Shown here one piece after another: positions 63,458 through 64,000 of a stretch of 64,000 bases of DNA. Positions within the stretch are counted from its first letter, which is position 1, and every line of letters starts with the position of its first letter. This DNA comes from an uncultured Eubacteriales bacterium (GTDB lineage: Bacteria > Bacillota > Clostridia > Christensenellales > Aristaeellaceae), in the NCBI GenBank assembly GCA_902799465.1, contig CADCAS010000001.1:16055-80054 (forward strand), given 5' to 3'. Made by a program: the position numbers and the translations under genes. Under the pieces are notes generated by a model, which made no database searches, was not told the origin of the DNA, and saw only the letters and a program-made list of their open reading frames with translations.

Positions 63458-63768
63458 ACGTGCTGCTGACGCTGGAGGCGATCTATGACATTGCCGACAT
63501 CTCGGTATACATTGAAGCCGCGTTCGGCCCGGAACGCGCGCTTCAATTTGAAGTGGACATCGAAGCACAGTTTGAAAAGCTGGATCGCTACACCCATTCC
63601 GACACCGGGATTCGATATAACGACCACATCATCTACAGGGATGTCTTTTCGCCGTCCATCATCTTTTTTGTCATTATCAACCACGAAATCCACATTCTCC
63701 GCGTTCTGCGCGAGGAACAGGATTGGATAAACCTGCTGAAAAGCAAGCAGAACTACCGTTACTTATAG
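63454..63768 (+). CDS. RelE/ParE-family toxin
   Basis: The 104-residue protein has the ParE/RelE fold pattern: LTLEAIYDIADISVYIEAAFG with an early helix pair, a beta-sheet core (DTGIRYNDHIIYRDVFSPSI), then IIFFVIINHEIHILRVLREEQDW, where the family motif usually lies. Position after an overlapping antitoxin supports the assignment. RelE would cut ribosome-bound mRNA, ParE would target gyrase; catalytic residues do not decide between them. Confidence 0.85.
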   Translation: MNVLLTLEAIYDIADISVYIEAAFGPERALQFEVDIEAQFEKLDRYTHSDTGIRYNDHIIYRDVFSPSIIFFVIINHEIHILRVLREEQDWINLLKSKQNYRYL

Positions 63769-63798
63769 AGTATGGAATATGAAAGCGAGGAATGTCCC

Positions 63799-64000
63799 AT
63801 GAGAACCCCCGACCAGAACTGCGCGTACTGCGTCCACGGCGAACCGCTGGCTGTCTTTGGGATTTACGTCTGCGACCTGTCCGACTTTTCCAGCCTGTAC
63901 CTGTTCAAGGAGCAGAGCCATCCGGGGCGCGTGATCGTAGCTCCCAAGCAGCACATCGAGGACCTGACCGAGCTGACCGACGAGGAGCGCAACGCCTTCT
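63799..64000 (+). CDS. HIT-family protein (N-terminal part, cut by window edge)
   Basis: The 67 visible codons (MRTPDQNCAYCVHGEPLAVF...) show a CxxC zinc pair near the N-terminus and SLYLFKEQSHPGRVIVAPKQHIEDLTEL, the sequence typical of HIT (histidine-triad) nucleotide hydrolases and transferases. The catalytic HxHxH motif would lie downstream of the window. The ATG at 63799 follows GCGAGGAAT. Confidence 0.8.
   Translation, partial: MRTPDQNCAYCVHGEPLAVFGIYVCDLSDFSSLYLFKEQSHPGRVIVAPKQHIEDLTELTDEERNAF

Overview
The window comes from a high-GC (about 60% or more by eye) spore-forming, probably gut-associated anaerobe of the class Clostridia. The evidence is a complete spoIIIA sporulation operon, Firmicutes-type regulation (T-box leader, DinR/LexA box, infC leader), strong AGGAGG ribosome sites, frequent TTG starts and an Asp23/AmaP envelope pair. 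No rRNA, tRNA, CRISPR array, prophage or transposase gene was seen.

Layout. Positions 1-6,700 (minus strand) hold spoIIIAA-AB-AC-AD-AE-AF-AG-AH, then asp23-like, amaP and nusB. Positions 6,900-12,500 hold a membrane diguanylate cyclase, an SOS-controlled Y-family polymerase divergent from a WYL regulator, and an alpha-oxoamine synthase-like PLP enzyme. Positions 12,600-16,020 hold a T-box-controlled ileS that is frameshifted. Positions 16,100-31,900 are mostly minus-strand envelope and secreted proteins: a 904-residue zinc-ribbon/TPR/WG membrane protein, a divergent SANT-like regulator, a GH2 beta-galactosidase, a BIG2-repeat protein with a C39-like domain broken by one amber codon, two L,D-transpeptidases, a P-loop/CYTH-like protein and an HAD hydrolase. 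Positions 32,200-35,300 hold proB-proA plus a DUF1700/DUF4097 protein. Positions 35,600-39,100 form a glycolysis operon in which pgk and tpiA are fused, followed by gpmI. Positions 39,500-47,800 hold a secreted protein and an operon of a TetR regulator, a DUF308 protein, a giant secreted heptad-repeat protein and an MMPL/RND transporter. Positions 47,800-54,640 hold an alpha/beta hydrolase, mntP, a PRTase-like protein, an Lrp-aminotransferase pair, an AT-rich orphan gene and azlCD. Positions 54,750-64,000 hold infC-rpmI-rplT, a Fur-family regulator, serC-serA-DUF1015, murJ, ruvB, a RelB/RelE-like toxin-antitoxin pair and the start of a HIT protein.

The most unusual signal is not a gene. Eleven intergenic loci carry inverted repeats whose arms are tandem arrays of a 7-base unit. 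The unit differs between loci (GGAATTA, GGAGAAT, GGGAACA, GGCATTA, GAGAGTT), yet the two arms of one locus resemble each other. Several share an inner core (GCTGYCGCGC, and GTAGGGGCG). A second, unrelated palindromic family (GACCTCTCAGTC...CAGCTCCCCT) occurs three times, once nested inside a heptad element. Other points of note are the PGK-TPI fusion, the ileS frameshift, the amber-interrupted BIG2 gene, a very short SpoIIIAF, and an unrecognised low-GC gene inserted between the Lrp pair and azlCD.
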